Shown here: one piece after another, positions 16,074-24,704 of the stretch
Layout: each line of letters begins with the position of its first letter
How positions within the stretch are numbered: the first letter of the stretch is position 1
Origin: Pyrobaculum sp. 3827-6
GTDB taxonomy: Archaea > Thermoproteota > Thermoprotei > Thermoproteales > Thermoproteaceae
Reading direction: 5' to 3'
NCBI RefSeq assembly: GCF_025641885.1
Contig: NZ_JAOTQN010000001.1
Span: forward strand, 1,116,001 to 1,180,000
DNA length: 64,000 nt
Translations under genes and position numbers: made by a program
The notes under the pieces: generated by a model
The model's input: only the letters and a program-made list of their open reading frames with translations
What the model was told of the DNA's origin: nothing
The model's database searches: none

Positions 16074-16960
16074 TAGAGCCTCTGCTGGTAGCCCTGTTGC
16101 TGGAAATTCTCGACGTGCCTAGGTGGTGGCGCGGCCACTTGGTGAGCAGGCTGATCCCCCCGCAGATCCACCCGGTTTCCCTCTACTACCGCCTCATAGC
16201 GCCTCTAGCCCGGGGCGGGGGCCTGCGGCGCGGCCTCCTCATAGCTTCGACGGCGCCGGCCGTTGCGGCGGCGGTGGCCGTATTTATGTGGCTTGTCAAC
16301 AAACACGTCGGGGGTCTCGCCGCTGTTCTCATAGAGGGGTACATGCTGAAGCTTACGTTCTCCATAACCCACATCATCTACCCATGCCTCTGGCGCCTCT
16401 CCAAGCCCGACTTCCCAAGAGTCGTCCAGGAGTTCGTCAGGAGGGATTTGTCCAACGCCAGCAGGGGTCATGTAAACTCTGCATGTATAGAGACCGCGGC
16501 GGAGTCGCTGGTGGACTCCTTCATATCTCCCCTGTTTTGGTACGCCATCCTTGGGTTGCCGGGGGCGTGGCTCCAGCGCCTTGTAAATACCCTAGACGGC
16601 CTCGTGGGCTCCCCCGAGAGGGGGAGGCTGGGCGCCCCATCCGCCTATCTAGACACGGCTATGAACTACATCCCAGCGAGGGTAGCGGCTCTCCTAATCT
16701 TGGCCGTCGGCGGCTTTAGGAACGCCCAGTGGCTCTCACAGAGGAGGGCTGTTCCGAGCATAAACGCTGGGTGGCCCATCGCCGCCATGGCCGCGGCCCT
16801 GGGGGTGATGCTGGAGAAGCCGGGCGCCTACAGCCTAGGCGGCGGTAGTCTACCGGACGAGGGAGCAGTCCGCAGGGGACTGGCCGCTACGGCTTTAGCC
16901 GCGGCGGCGTGGTCAGCCGTGATAATGCTTATAATATGGATAAAGTGCCAATATTTTTAA
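16070..16960 (+). CDS. cbiB: Adenosylcobinamide-phosphate synthase (CbiB)
   Basis: 296 residues from a GTG that overlaps the cobS stop. The CbiB signatures are present: NASRGHVNSACIETAAESL, DSFISPLFWYAILGLPGAW, NTLDGLVG and NYIPARVAALL. Several membrane helices are visible. The enzyme attaches aminopropanol phosphate to adenosylcobyric acid. The C-terminus overlaps the cobT start by 25 nt. Confidence 0.9.
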   Translation: MIEPLLVALLLEILDVPRWWRGHLVSRLIPPQIHPVSLYYRLIAPLARGGGLRRGLLIASTAPAVAAAVAVFMWLVNKHVGGLAAVLIEGYMLKLTFSITHIIYPCLWRLSKPDFPRVVQEFVRRDLSNASRGHVNSACIETAAESLVDSFISPLFWYAILGLPGAWLQRLVNTLDGLVGSPERGRLGAPSAYLDTAMNYIPARVAALLILAVGGFRNAQWLSQRRAVPSINAGWPIAAMAAALGVMLEKPGAYSLGGGSLPDEGAVRRGLAATALAAAAWSAVIMLIIWIKCQYF

Positions 16961-17976
16961 ATGAGTGGGATCTAGGCGCTGTGGACGAGCTCCTGCTCGT
17001 CGTGGTGGGCACCACCGATGTCTCGACGATCCCCGGCGTCTCCATAGCGGGGCCTACGCCTGAGGCTACGCTCTACACCCCGACGCTAGACGTGGAATAT
17101 TTAGTAACGGGGAGGCCCCTCACCCTAGACGTCATCCCCGTCACGCCTACCGGCATACCCACGCCGGTGCTGGTCACGCGTGCGCTGGCCAAGGGGTTGC
17201 CTAAGTTAGTGGTAGACGCAGGTTGTAAATATCCTCCCAAAATCCCGGTGGTGCATTTGGGAGGGATCCACGGCGGCGACATTAGGCGGGGGGCTCTGCC
17301 GCGGGAGGTGGTGGAGAGGCTTGTGGAGAGGGGGCGGACCCTCGGCAGAGGTCTAGCCCCCCTCAGGCTGGCAATTGGCGAGTCTATTCCGGGGGGCACC
17401 ACCACGGCTATGGCCCAGCTGGTGGCTCTCGGATACGACGCTTGGGGTAGGACGAGCAGCGCCTCGCCCAACAACCCCAAGGGGTTGAAAATTGCTATTG
17501 TAAAAGAGGCGGTGTCCCGCCTCAAGATACCCGCCGACGCCGTGACCGCGGCGGCCGAGGTGGGCGACCCCGTCCACATCTCGGTGGCAGCCATAGCGCT
17601 GGGCGCGGTGGAGGAGGGCGCCGAGGTAATCCTCGCCGGGGGGACCCAGATGGCGGCCGCCGCGGCGCTCTATAAGGCGCTGGGCGGCGATCCCGGCCGG
17701 CTTACGGTGGCCACCACGCGGTGGATAGTGGAGGATAGAAGCGCCGACTTTATGGGACTTATGAAAGAGGTGGGGGTAAGCCGCGTGGTGTATTCCAACG
17801 CCTCCTTCGCCGCGTCGAGATTCGAGGGGCTGAGGGCGTACGAAGCCGGCTACGTGAAGGAGGGGGTCGCCATGGGGTACGCCCTCTGGAGGGCCGAGAG
17901 GCGCGGGCTAGACGTCCTCCGGCTGGTGGAGGAGGAGTATATGAGAATTACGAAGGCCGGAGGCGCGGGGCGGTGA
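16936..17976 (+). CDS. cobT: Archaeal CobT-like nicotinate-nucleotide phosphoribosyltransferase (UPF0284)
   Basis: 346 residues from the ATG at 16936. It follows the archaeal CobT/UPF0284 type: VGTTDVSTIPGVSIAGPTPE, then HLGGIHGGD, SIPGGTTTAMAQL and VILAGGTQMAAAAAL. It would activate the lower-ligand base as an alpha-ribotide. It is embedded between cbiB and cbiE with overlaps on both sides. An upstream in-frame start at 16909 would add nine residues without family support. Confidence 0.83.
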   Translation: MDKVPIFLNEWDLGAVDELLLVVVGTTDVSTIPGVSIAGPTPEATLYTPTLDVEYLVTGRPLTLDVIPVTPTGIPTPVLVTRALAKGLPKLVVDAGCKYPPKIPVVHLGGIHGGDIRRGALPREVVERLVERGRTLGRGLAPLRLAIGESIPGGTTTAMAQLVALGYDAWGRTSSASPNNPKGLKIAIVKEAVSRLKIPADAVTAAAEVGDPVHISVAAIALGAVEEGAEVILAGGTQMAAAAALYKALGGDPGRLTVATTRWIVEDRSADFMGLMKEVGVSRVVYSNASFAASRFEGLRAYEAGYVKEGVAMGYALWRAERRGLDVLRLVEEEYMRITKAGGAGR

Positions 17977-18635
17977 TGCTATACGTCGTAGGGGTGGGGC
18001 CCGGCGATCCGGAGTACATAACCCTAAAGGCGTTGAAGACTTTGGAGAGGTGCGCCGTGGTGGCGGGGTGGCGGAGCGTGGTCGAGCGGTTGTCTCTCGA
18101 TGGGAAGGAGGTCGTGTATCTCACCTATCAAAACCAAGAGGCTGAGCTGAGGAGGCTGGCCGAGGCCTCCCTAGGCAGAGATGTGTGTATCGCTGTACAC
18201 GGCGACCCCGCTGTTTCCGACTGGGAGCTTATGAGGAGGATGAGAGGCTTGGGAGTCCCCTACGAGGTGGTCAGCGGCGTCTCTTTCCTAAACGTGGCCC
18301 TGGCCAGGGCGGGTCTCGACGCGGCGCATGTAGTGCTAATTTCACAACACGCCTCCGAGCCCCAGGAAATTGCAGAATGTGGAGACAGGGCGCTCGTGAT
18401 CGTAACGCCTCCAGATCCCCAAGGCCGGCGCCGACTGGCGGAGCGGTTGAGAGAGTACGCAGAGAGGGGATGCGCCATATACCTCATGGAGGACCTCACC
18501 CTCCCCACGGAGCGGGTATTTTTGGCGGTTCCCGACGACGTCACCAAGGCAGGGGCGCTCTCCGCCGTGGTGGTCAACTGTAGCCATGGAATTCCCAAGT
18601 CACCCACATCAGAAACCCGCGGCGCCGTCCACTAA
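17976..18635 (+). CDS. cbiE: Cobalt-precorrin-7 C5-methyltransferase (CbiE)
   Basis: 219 residues from the ATG at 17976, which overlaps the cobT stop (TGATG). The tetrapyrrole methylase motifs are present: VVGVGPGDPEYITLKA at the N-terminus, IAVHGDPAVSD, and YEVVSGVSFLNVALARAGL. It has only the CbiE domain; CbiT, which is fused in CobL, is absent. It is the only corrin-ring methyltransferase in the window, so the remaining ring genes must lie elsewhere if de novo synthesis occurs. Last gene of the cluster. Confidence 0.83.
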   Translation: MLYVVGVGPGDPEYITLKALKTLERCAVVAGWRSVVERLSLDGKEVVYLTYQNQEAELRRLAEASLGRDVCIAVHGDPAVSDWELMRRMRGLGVPYEVVSGVSFLNVALARAGLDAAHVVLISQHASEPQEIAECGDRALVIVTPPDPQGRRRLAERLREYAERGCAIYLMEDLTLPTERVFLAVPDDVTKAGALSAVVVNCSHGIPKSPTSETRGAVH

Positions 18636-18967
18636 CCTTCTAAGTTCTTTAAATGCAGTCTCTCCATTCTCGAGTTTGACTAAGAGCTAGCAGATCTTCT
18701 CATCTGTGGTTTACACTTTACGGCGAGTTTAATGAGACTTCTCCAAGACCGTATATCTATTAACAACCTCTAACTACCCGCACCTCCCCCCGCCAGCCAA
18801 GAAATTAATACCCTGTTTAGAACACATTACGCAACCAATACAGAGCTAATGTGACGAGCCGCTGACGCCTCACTCTAACTAGGGACTTTACAAGCGCGGT
18901 GTGATATACACTCTAAAGGCCCCAAACGCGAAGTCTAAGCAACGTCGTGTCTAAAGTAGATGGCGAT
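18636..18967. other. 332-nt stretch without a recognised gene
   Basis: It lies between the convergent ends of cbiE and the frameshifted partner gene. I see no open frame with coding-like codon use, no tRNA arms and no long hairpin. A T-rich stretch follows cbiE within about 30 nt and could terminate transcription. Confidence 0.4.
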
Positions 18968-19325
18968 TTACTCTACTATGGTGCCGGTGGCCTTGCAGAA
19001 GGCGTAGATTACCCTATCCGCGCCCAGCGCCTCGATCTCCGGCACCTTCTCTCCCTCCACTTTTATAAAGTCTAGCCTTCTCTTGGCGATTTCGCAAGGC
19101 GCCGCCAGCCGCTGGGGTAGGGAGCTACAGTTGGCTGTAGACACGAGGTGTTTAACGCCGGCCGCCAGCCTCCGGGCTGTGGGCGGAAGCTTTTCGACAG
19201 GCGTTATGAGGATTAGGTTGAGTACGTGTTCTAGAAAGGCGCCGCTCCGCAGAGCCTCCCCCGCGGCCTTTTCGAGAAATGCGGGGTCCCCCCGTTTCGA
19301 CGTATTTTACGATTAAGTCATACAT
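18968..19325 (-). pseudogene. Partner of nucleotidyltransferase, frameshifted in a G6 run
   Basis: The ATG at 19325 overlaps the end of the nucleotidyltransferase gene by 8 nt and begins MYDLIVKYVETG. At a run of six G (plus-strand C 19288-19293) the frame breaks. Removing one G restores a continuous protein of about 118 residues reading on through DPAFLEKAAGEALRSG, HLVSTANCSSLPQRL and EIAKRRLDFIKVEG to a stop at 18968. Both parts show coding-like composition. Family not recognised; it has three cysteines in the C-terminal half. It is either a real mutation or a homopolymer sequencing error. The context suggests the second component of a toxin-antitoxin-like module. Confidence 0.6.
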
Positions 19326-19875
19326 ATACAAGTCTGTAAAAGGCTTCAAATTTATCTCTAACCCCCAGCCCCGAAGCGATTCCCCTGGCCCTTTCCCAGT
19401 CGACTCTATCTCTTACCAGCCTGAATCTAGCCACGTCTACGTCCCTAGGGCCGTCTGGCCTGGTGGCTTGGAGTACCGCGTAGGCCTCTAGGCTAAGCGT
19501 CCAGTACTCGACGCAGTCGCGCTTCACTAACACCACCTCGTTAAAGAGAGGTGTTTCTGATATCCTGCCGAGGTGGGTCCTCGACGTAACTCCTATAGAG
19601 ACGACGCCCGCCTCTACCGGGGCGAAGAAATGGAAAATTACATTATCGCCTCTTCTAAAGACTTCATACCTCTCCTCGCCGAGGCCAAGCGCCTCTGCAA
19701 TTACGCGGGATAGAAACATCGGGTTAAATTCCTCTATGAATATGTCGATGTCTTTCGAGGGGGGCGCCAGGCCGAGGGTTATGTAGAAAACTTGAGAACC
19801 TCCAACCACTGCGTTGTAATACTTAGCCAAGGCGGGGTAGATCTTCTTCAATACCTCCACCCAGATTGGAACCAC
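19318..19875 (-). CDS. Nucleotidyltransferase-fold protein (AbiEii/DUF-like)
   Basis: 185 residues. GGS at 25-27, followed by KDIDIFIEEF with D42 and D44, is the polymerase-beta-type nucleotidyltransferase signature. The rest (FNEVVLVKRD, LSLEAYAVLQATRPDGPRDVDV) resembles the helical part of AbiEii-like proteins that act on tRNA or partner proteins. The 3' end overlaps the next gene by 8 nt. The same type of gene with an overlapping small partner recurs twice more in this window. Confidence 0.65.
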   Translation of the reverse strand: MVPIWVEVLKKIYPALAKYYNAVVGGSQVFYITLGLAPPSKDIDIFIEEFNPMFLSRVIAEALGLGEERYEVFRRGDNVIFHFFAPVEAGVVSIGVTSRTHLGRISETPLFNEVVLVKRDCVEYWTLSLEAYAVLQATRPDGPRDVDVARFRLVRDRVDWERARGIASGLGVRDKFEAFYRLVYV

Positions 19876-20189
19876 GGGTATGCCCCACCTCTTTTAAACA
19901 TAATTCAATGTGTGGAGCGTCTTTATCCACATCTCTTAATTGGGCGGTGGTCATTTATCGACGTTAGTAGAACCACTTGTTCCACACGTAAAGCTCTGCG
20001 GGGGTGTTACCGTCACTGCTACTGGCTAGTTGAAGTACAGGTACCCGATATATAGATAACTGCCTCATATAGGCGCCTAGCCGAGCCTCTACCGGTGGCC
20101 GCTCTAAGTTCTAGTTCACCACACCGCCGAATTGCCTACCCGCGCTCTGAGGTTTTAAAAAGATTAATATAGGAGATCCGTATTGATCT

Positions 20190-20804
20190 GTGGTGAGCGA
20201 TGTAGTGCTGTCTATCATCGGACTTGCTGTGACTGTCGTAGGTATGCTCGGCGGCGCTCTCTACTGGCTGGGGAAAAAATTCCAGGAAATAGAAATGAGG
20301 TTTAGAGAGATTGAGATAAGGTTCAGAGAGATAGATAGAAGGTTTGAAGAAATTAACAAGCGGTTTGAAAGCATTGAGAAGAGGTTTGAAGCCGTGGATG
20401 CTAGATTTGCCGAGATGGATAAGAAGTTTGCTACGTTTGCCAACTCCATTAGATCGGCGGTGGTGGCTATGAACTCCGCCGTTGTGGAGTTCCTCGGCGT
20501 CAAGGGCTTGATCAGCCCGCGGGAGGCCTCATTTCTAGTCAGCGAGATTTCTAGACTCTCGCTGGCCATAAAGGCCAACCCCATCTCGAAGGAGGAGGTT
20601 GAGTACATCCGGCAAGTCTTCGCCAAGGGCGACGTAGATAAGATCAGCGTCGAGGAGCTGGAGAGAGTCGCCGAGATAGCCAAGCGCTGGTGGTACGAGG
20701 ACGGCTCCGAGGTGGCCTACAAGCTGTTTCTCTACACCTGGATGCTGAGGGCATACAAGCTATACGGCAAGGAGAGCCAGGAGAGCGGCACGGAGCGTAG
20801 CTGA
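20190..20804 (+). CDS. Membrane-anchored coiled-coil protein (paralogue of 34756-35325)
   Basis: 204 residues. One N-terminal membrane helix (VVLSIIGLAVTVVGMLGGAL) is followed by YWLGKKFQEIE and an uninterrupted heptad/septad region in which RFxEI(D/E) repeats about eight times (residues 30-85). A C-terminal helical domain of about 110 residues follows. The helix and the YWLG(A/K)KF(K/Q)EIE join are shared with a second gene in this window, so it is a family. It begins with GTG and has a TATA-like TTAAAAAGATTAATATA 15-35 nt upstream. Function unknown. Confidence 0.7.
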   Translation: MVSDVVLSIIGLAVTVVGMLGGALYWLGKKFQEIEMRFREIEIRFREIDRRFEEINKRFESIEKRFEAVDARFAEMDKKFATFANSIRSAVVAMNSAVVEFLGVKGLISPREASFLVSEISRLSLAIKANPISKEEVEYIRQVFAKGDVDKISVEELERVAEIAKRWWYEDGSEVAYKLFLYTWMLRAYKLYGKESQESGTERS

Positions 20805-20846
20805 CGTTGAGGCGTCTAGCTTTTATTTCGACCCCCAGTACTACCC

Positions 20847-21197
20847 ATGGGCCATGTATTTACTAGAGCTGTGTTCAGGGGAAGGGGTGAGGTGGTTTTT
20901 GACGAAATCCTAGTAGACACGGGCGCCACCTTCACCGTGCTTCCACTAGAGGTGGCTGAGAAACTTATAGAGACTCCCTTCACCGTGGAGCTTAAGCTGG
21001 GAGACGGCCGTAGGGTAGCGGCGAGGGTCTACGTGGCGGAGGTGGAGATCGAGGGGAGGCGCGGCCCCGTCAGAGTCTTGGCCTTTCAAGGCGCGGTGCC
21101 TGTAATAGGGGTGGACACGCTGGAGACCCTGGGACTGCGTGTAGATCCCACCACTGGCAGGCTGGAGAAAACCGAGTACTACATGCTTTACGTCTAG
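20847..21197 (+). CDS. Retropepsin-like aspartic protease
   Basis: 116 residues. DEILVDTGATFTVLP contains the DTGA active-site loop of clan AA proteases, and VPVIGVDTLETLGLRVDP has the usual C-terminal strand pattern. One active site per chain, so it should act as a dimer. No membrane segment or signal peptide. It starts 42 nt after the coiled-coil gene, on the same strand. Target unknown. Confidence 0.8.
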   Translation: MGHVFTRAVFRGRGEVVFDEILVDTGATFTVLPLEVAEKLIETPFTVELKLGDGRRVAARVYVAEVEIEGRRGPVRVLAFQGAVPVIGVDTLETLGLRVDPTTGRLEKTEYYMLYV

Positions 21198-21229
21198 CCG
21201 CGGCCCACGCCCCCTGCCCCCGTAAAGGC

Positions 21230-21480
21230 CTACTTTACGCCTCTCACAAGGTCGAATCTCTGACAATTGCAGGAGTCCGACATAAGTAATGCCACTTTCT
21301 GCTCTCCAGGCGCTCCGAAGGCGCGGGAACTTGTGCACGCGGACCCCCGTCTAGAGGGCTTGCGCCCCCCTAAGCGGGCTCTGTCTCCCAGAGTAGCTCC
21401 CTCCGCCTTAGGCTTGCACTTAGGTGTCTCCACACGGCCCTATGCGGAGCGGCGGCAGATACATCACGGCTTGAAGCCGG
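21230..21480 (-). pseudogene. Possible TnpB (IS605-family) 3' remnant
   Basis: The minus strand reads RDVSAAAPHRAV near 21440-21475, like the RuvC-III motif RDVxAA of TnpB. After a shift of frame it continues KCKPKAEGATLGDRARLGG and RRGSACTSSRAFGAPGEQK, the Gly/Arg/Ser-rich tail typical of thermophile TnpB proteins. No other part of a transposase is visible. It is judged by eye, with stop codons in between. Confidence 0.35.
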
Positions 21481-21871
21481 TGGGATGATCTAAGCTTGAT
21501 CTTCAGACACTGGGCAGTCACATAACACAAAAATCCCAACCCTACCCTCATCCCAGACGCCGTACAATCTCCCCTCCCTCCAACTCGTTATATCGTATAT
21601 AGAGACGTTGCACACCCTCATTGCCTATAAGGAGCTGTGATCCTCACAGCGTTAAAAAGGCTGATGGATATCTCGAAGGAGACTCGGCAGCTTTGCCCTG
21701 TTACCTAGAGATGTCTCTAATTTATCGAAGAGATCTCTGACCCTAGCCGAGCGCGCGCGGGCCATGTGCCCCCGGACGCCTAGAGAGTAGAAGGAGGGCG
21801 TGTGGCAGAGACGTTTTGGTCACATCAATTCTTTTCCAAAAAATATATAAATTGGCAAATATGATGAACTT
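21481..21871. other. 391-nt stretch without a recognised gene
   Basis: It lies between the TnpB-like relic and the vapBC promoter. I see no coding-like frame. It holds a short inverted repeat (AGCTGTGATCCTCACAGC, 21632-21649), and the vapB TATA box lies at its right end. Confidence 0.4.
21841..21851 (+). promoter_or_regulatory. TATA box for vapBC
   Basis: AAATATATAAA centred 26 nt before the ATG at 21872. Confidence 0.55.
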
Positions 21872-22099
21872 ATGGAAATTGTGGAAGTTGACGGTTCTGG
21901 GAGAATTTATCTGCCAGCCAAAATTAGAAGGCGGTTTGGAGTTAGGCGTTTTAGAGTGAAGATTGTAGAACAGGGTATTTTGCTAGAACCTCTAGACGAC
22001 GTGGATAAGTACTACGGGAAGTTTGGCCCGCCTAGGTATCAAACTCTGGAGGAGATAGAGGAGGCTTTGAAAGATGTCTCGCAAATGGATTTACATTGA
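21872..22099 (+). CDS. vapB: VapB antitoxin, AbrB type
   Basis: 75 residues. VDGSGRIYLPAKIRRRFG and FRVKIVEQGILLEPL form the swapped-hairpin DNA-binding domain. The C-terminal RYQTLEEIEEALKDV is a helix that should bind the toxin. It overlaps vapC by 26 nt, and the promoter is a clear TATA box 26 nt upstream. Autorepression is expected for the family. Confidence 0.85.
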   Translation: MEIVEVDGSGRIYLPAKIRRRFGVRRFRVKIVEQGILLEPLDDVDKYYGKFGPPRYQTLEEIEEALKDVSQMDLH

Positions 22100-22448
22100 T
22101 GTAAATGTTCTTTATTATTTTTTTACAGCTCATCCAAAATACGGAGAGGGCTCTCGTGAGCTGATAAAAAACTACGCGGGGAGGCTTGCCACCTCGGCTC
22201 TTACCGCCTGGCTACTCTACGTATTAACACGAAACGAAGAGGTCGTAGAGGCGGTAAGAGATTTAACAACGTTGCTACCGCTTGACGCAGAGGTTTTAAA
22301 CAGAGCCAGGAGTCTGGCTAAGCCAAGAGATTTTGAAGACAAGATCCACCTCGCCACTATGCAGATCTACGGCATAGACACCATACTATCCAACGACGGC
22401 GACTTCGACAATGCAGGCGTGCATAGAATTCCCCCTAGAGCAAAGTAG
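22074..22448 (+). CDS. vapC: VapC toxin, PIN domain
   Basis: 124 residues. IYIDVNVLYYFF gives the first aspartate, FEDKIHLATMQIYG the third acidic cluster, and ILSNDGDFDNAGVHRI the last. This is an intact PIN ribonuclease toxin, expected to be inhibited by the VapB encoded 26 nt before it in an overlapping frame. Confidence 0.85.
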   Translation: MSRKWIYIDVNVLYYFFTAHPKYGEGSRELIKNYAGRLATSALTAWLLYVLTRNEEVVEAVRDLTTLLPLDAEVLNRARSLAKPRDFEDKIHLATMQIYGIDTILSNDGDFDNAGVHRIPPRAK

Positions 22449-22610
22449 CATGGCCCCTTCTAGGCCAAGCGCTGGCGACGAACGGCGCCCATTCAGACCC
22501 CCGGCCGTCGCCACATCCGCAGATCACTGGGCGACCTCTTCCTCCAGCCGCCGCTAACCTGTCGTAGAGGGCCACGGCCAGCGACGCCGCACGTGGTGTC
22601 TGCAATAATA

Positions 22611-22619
22611 CTTTAATTT
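22611..22619 (+). promoter_or_regulatory. TATA box for thiC
   Basis: CTTTAATTT, about 23 nt before the ATG at 22638. No TPP riboswitch pattern was recognised between 22449 and 22637. Confidence 0.45.
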
Positions 22620-22637
22620 GGAATTAATCAGTAATTT

Positions 22638-23930
22638 ATGGCAAGGACAGTGATGGAGGAGGCCCGCCAGGGCCGGGTCACTGACGAAATAAGGGCGTAT
22701 GCAAAGGCTGAGGGGGTGGCGCCGGAGAAGTTAAGAAGGAGGATAGCAGAGGGGAGAGCGGTTTTAATTAGGAACGTGTCTCACCCCTCTGAGAAACTCG
22801 TGGCGATTGGGGCCGGGCTAGCCACCAAGGTTAATGTGAATCTGGGGACTTCTGGCGAGGTTGTGGATCTCGACGCGGAGTTGAAGAAGGTGGAGGTGGC
22901 TAACCGCTGGGGGGACACCCTCATGGATCTGAGCGTGGGGGGTGATCTGGACTCCATTAGGAGAGAGGTTGTAAGGGCGTCTAAACTGCCGGTGGGCACC
23001 GTGCCGATCTATCAAGTGTTTATAGAGTCTTTTGCGAAGAGGGGAGGCGGCGCCTACTTTACCGAAGAGGATTTGTTGAAGACTGTGGAGAAGCATTTAA
23101 AAGACGGCGTGGCGTTTATGACTATACACGCCGCGGTGACGAGGGACTTGGCGTTGAAGGTTCTCCGGAGCGAGAGGGTTATCCCCGTGGTGTCGAGAGG
23201 AGGCGACATGGTTATCGGCTGGATGCTCCACAACAAGTCGGAGAACCCCTACCTCAAGAACTGGGACTACCTCCTGGAGCTCTTCGCCCAGTACGACGCC
23301 GTGATTTCCATCGGCGACGCCCTGAGGCCCGGCGCCATAGCTGACGCCCACGACGAGTTTCACGTGGCGGAGCTGGTGGAGGCGGCGCGGCTGGCGAAGA
23401 GGGCGGTTAAGAAAGGCGTCCAGGTGATGATAGAGGGCCCCGGCCACGTGCCGCTGAACGACATAATCTGGAGTATAAAGCTGGAGAAGAGGCTGACGGG
23501 CGGCGTGCCCTACTACGTGCTTGGCCCGCTCCCCACAGACGTGGCGGCTCCCTACGACCACATAGCCTCCGCCGTGGGGGCGGCGCTGGCGGCGGCCGCG
23601 GGCGCGGATCTGCTGTGCTACATCACGCCGGCGGAGCACCTCGCCATTCCCACCGTCGAGCAGGTGGAGGAGGGGGTAAAGGCCTACAGAGTGGCGGCCC
23701 ACATAGGGGACATCGTCAAGCTCGGGAAGAGGGCCTCCAGGTGGGACCGGGAGGTCAGCACCTATCGGGGGAAGCTCCAGTGGCGGGAAATGATATCGCG
23801 GTTGATAGATCCAGAGGCGGCGTGGCGGGTATACACACAGTACGGCACCCCCAAGACGAACGCCTGCACCATGTGCGGCGGCTACTGCCCAATGATGTGG
23901 GCAATGCAACAAGCAAAGGCTGTGGAGTAG
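22638..23930 (+). CDS. thiC: Phosphomethylpyrimidine synthase ThiC
   Basis: 430 residues. Full-length archaeal ThiC with [54 protein letters not shown] and [17 protein letters not shown]. Near the C-terminus CTMCGGYC supplies the CxxCxxxxC-type cluster ligands that bind the radical-SAM [4Fe-4S] centre. It converts aminoimidazole ribotide to HMP phosphate for thiamine. Monocistronic. Confidence 0.93.
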   Translation: MARTVMEEARQGRVTDEIRAYAKAEGVAPEKLRRRIAEGRAVLIRNVSHPSEKLVAIGAGLATKVNVNLGTSGEVVDLDAELKKVEVANRWGDTLMDLSVGGDLDSIRREVVRASKLPVGTVPIYQVFIESFAKRGGGAYFTEEDLLKTVEKHLKDGVAFMTIHAAVTRDLALKVLRSERVIPVVSRGGDMVIGWMLHNKSENPYLKNWDYLLELFAQYDAVISIGDALRPGAIADAHDEFHVAELVEAARLAKRAVKKGVQVMIEGPGHVPLNDIIWSIKLEKRLTGGVPYYVLGPLPTDVAAPYDHIASAVGAALAAAAGADLLCYITPAEHLAIPTVEQVEEGVKAYRVAAHIGDIVKLGKRASRWDREVSTYRGKLQWREMISRLIDPEAAWRVYTQYGTPKTNACTMCGGYCPMMWAMQQAKAVE

Positions 23931-23980
23931 CAGACGCCGCCTCACCTCTTTGCAAACTCTGTAAACCACCGGTTTTTAAA

Positions 23981-24382
23981 CTACAGTTCAATATAGCTAA
24001 TGGCCTGCCCGCCGAGTCTTTCCGCCAGCGATCTGTCAGTAGTGGCGAGCTTGGCGCCTAGCTTCACGGCAAGTGTGAGATACAGGGCGTCGTAGACAGC
24101 CACGCCGTGTGTAACCGCTGTCTCGACAGCCTCCTCCAAGAGATCTATGCTTCTGTAAACCTTGGCAGATGATATGATCTTGTTGGCGAGGCGGACCCGG
24201 TAAGCCGCCTCGCTGGCCGGTACGCGCCCCATCTTCACGTGTTTCTACACAACATTAGCCACCTCGGCATATGCGATGTCTACCGTGGCCTTGTCGCCCC
24301 GAGCCACGTAGGATCTGCAGCGATCGTAAAACTCGTCTTTTACCACGACGCTGGCGAAAACGCTGGAGTCAATTACTATCAC
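23981..24382 (-). pseudogene. vapC: vapC toxin interrupted by an in-frame TAG
   Basis: From the GTG at 24382 the frame reads VIVIDSSVFASVVVKDEF (first PIN aspartate), then TVDIAYAEVANVV, and then TAG at 24245-24247. The same frame continues without a shift as KHVKMGRV, VYDALYLTLAVKLGAKL and TTDRSLAER to 23981, giving the remaining acidic positions. VapC homologues commonly have Trp at this place, so a single G-to-A change explains the stop. A shorter product could start downstream (24238) but would lack the first active-site Asp. It overlaps the RHH antitoxin gene by 14 nt. Confidence 0.75.
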
Positions 24383-24590
24383 GATCCTCCCTAATCAGCC
24401 TCCAGCTGGGCGTCGGTGCCGGCGGGATGCCCTCGTTCAGCTTGTCCAGCTCTCTAAGGGCCTCCTCCGCCTCAAGCTGTCTAAGCTTCTCCTCGATGGC
24501 CTCTGTAATGACTCTCTTCCAGTCAATTTTATACCTCTCCATCCTCTCCTTCAACTCCTTGGGAATTCGTATACTCAACACAACCTGCAC
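24369..24590 (-). CDS. vapB: RHH (CopG-type) antitoxin, VapB-like
   Basis: 73 residues. VVLSIRIPKELKERMERY is a ribbon-helix-helix strand and helix, followed by DWKRVITEAIEEKL. The C-terminal tail (LDKLNEGIPPAPTPSW) is the toxin-binding part in this class. Downstream lies the amber-interrupted PIN gene. Antitoxin intact, toxin apparently not. Confidence 0.8.
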   Translation of the reverse strand: MQVVLSIRIPKELKERMERYKIDWKRVITEAIEEKLRQLEAEEALRELDKLNEGIPPAPTPSWRLIREDRDSN

Positions 24591-24704
24591 GTCTATAGAC
24601 AGTGTACGTAAATAAATACTTTATGTATACAGAGGCGTAGACACCTCTCGGCTACCACTGCTGGGAGTAGACAGGGGGTAAATCCCCTTCGCGTCCTTTG
24701 GGGC

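Noticed and set aside
22435-22600. Minus-strand open frame reading VALYDRLAAAGG and VICGCGDGRGSEWAP
   Set aside because: Coding-like by eye and possibly a gene scrap, but it has no start, no family match, and overlaps vapC; not enough to annotate.
22449-22637. Possible TPP riboswitch upstream of thiC
   Set aside because: No conserved TPP aptamer sequence was recognised, and the TATA box lies only about 23 nt before the ATG, leaving no leader.
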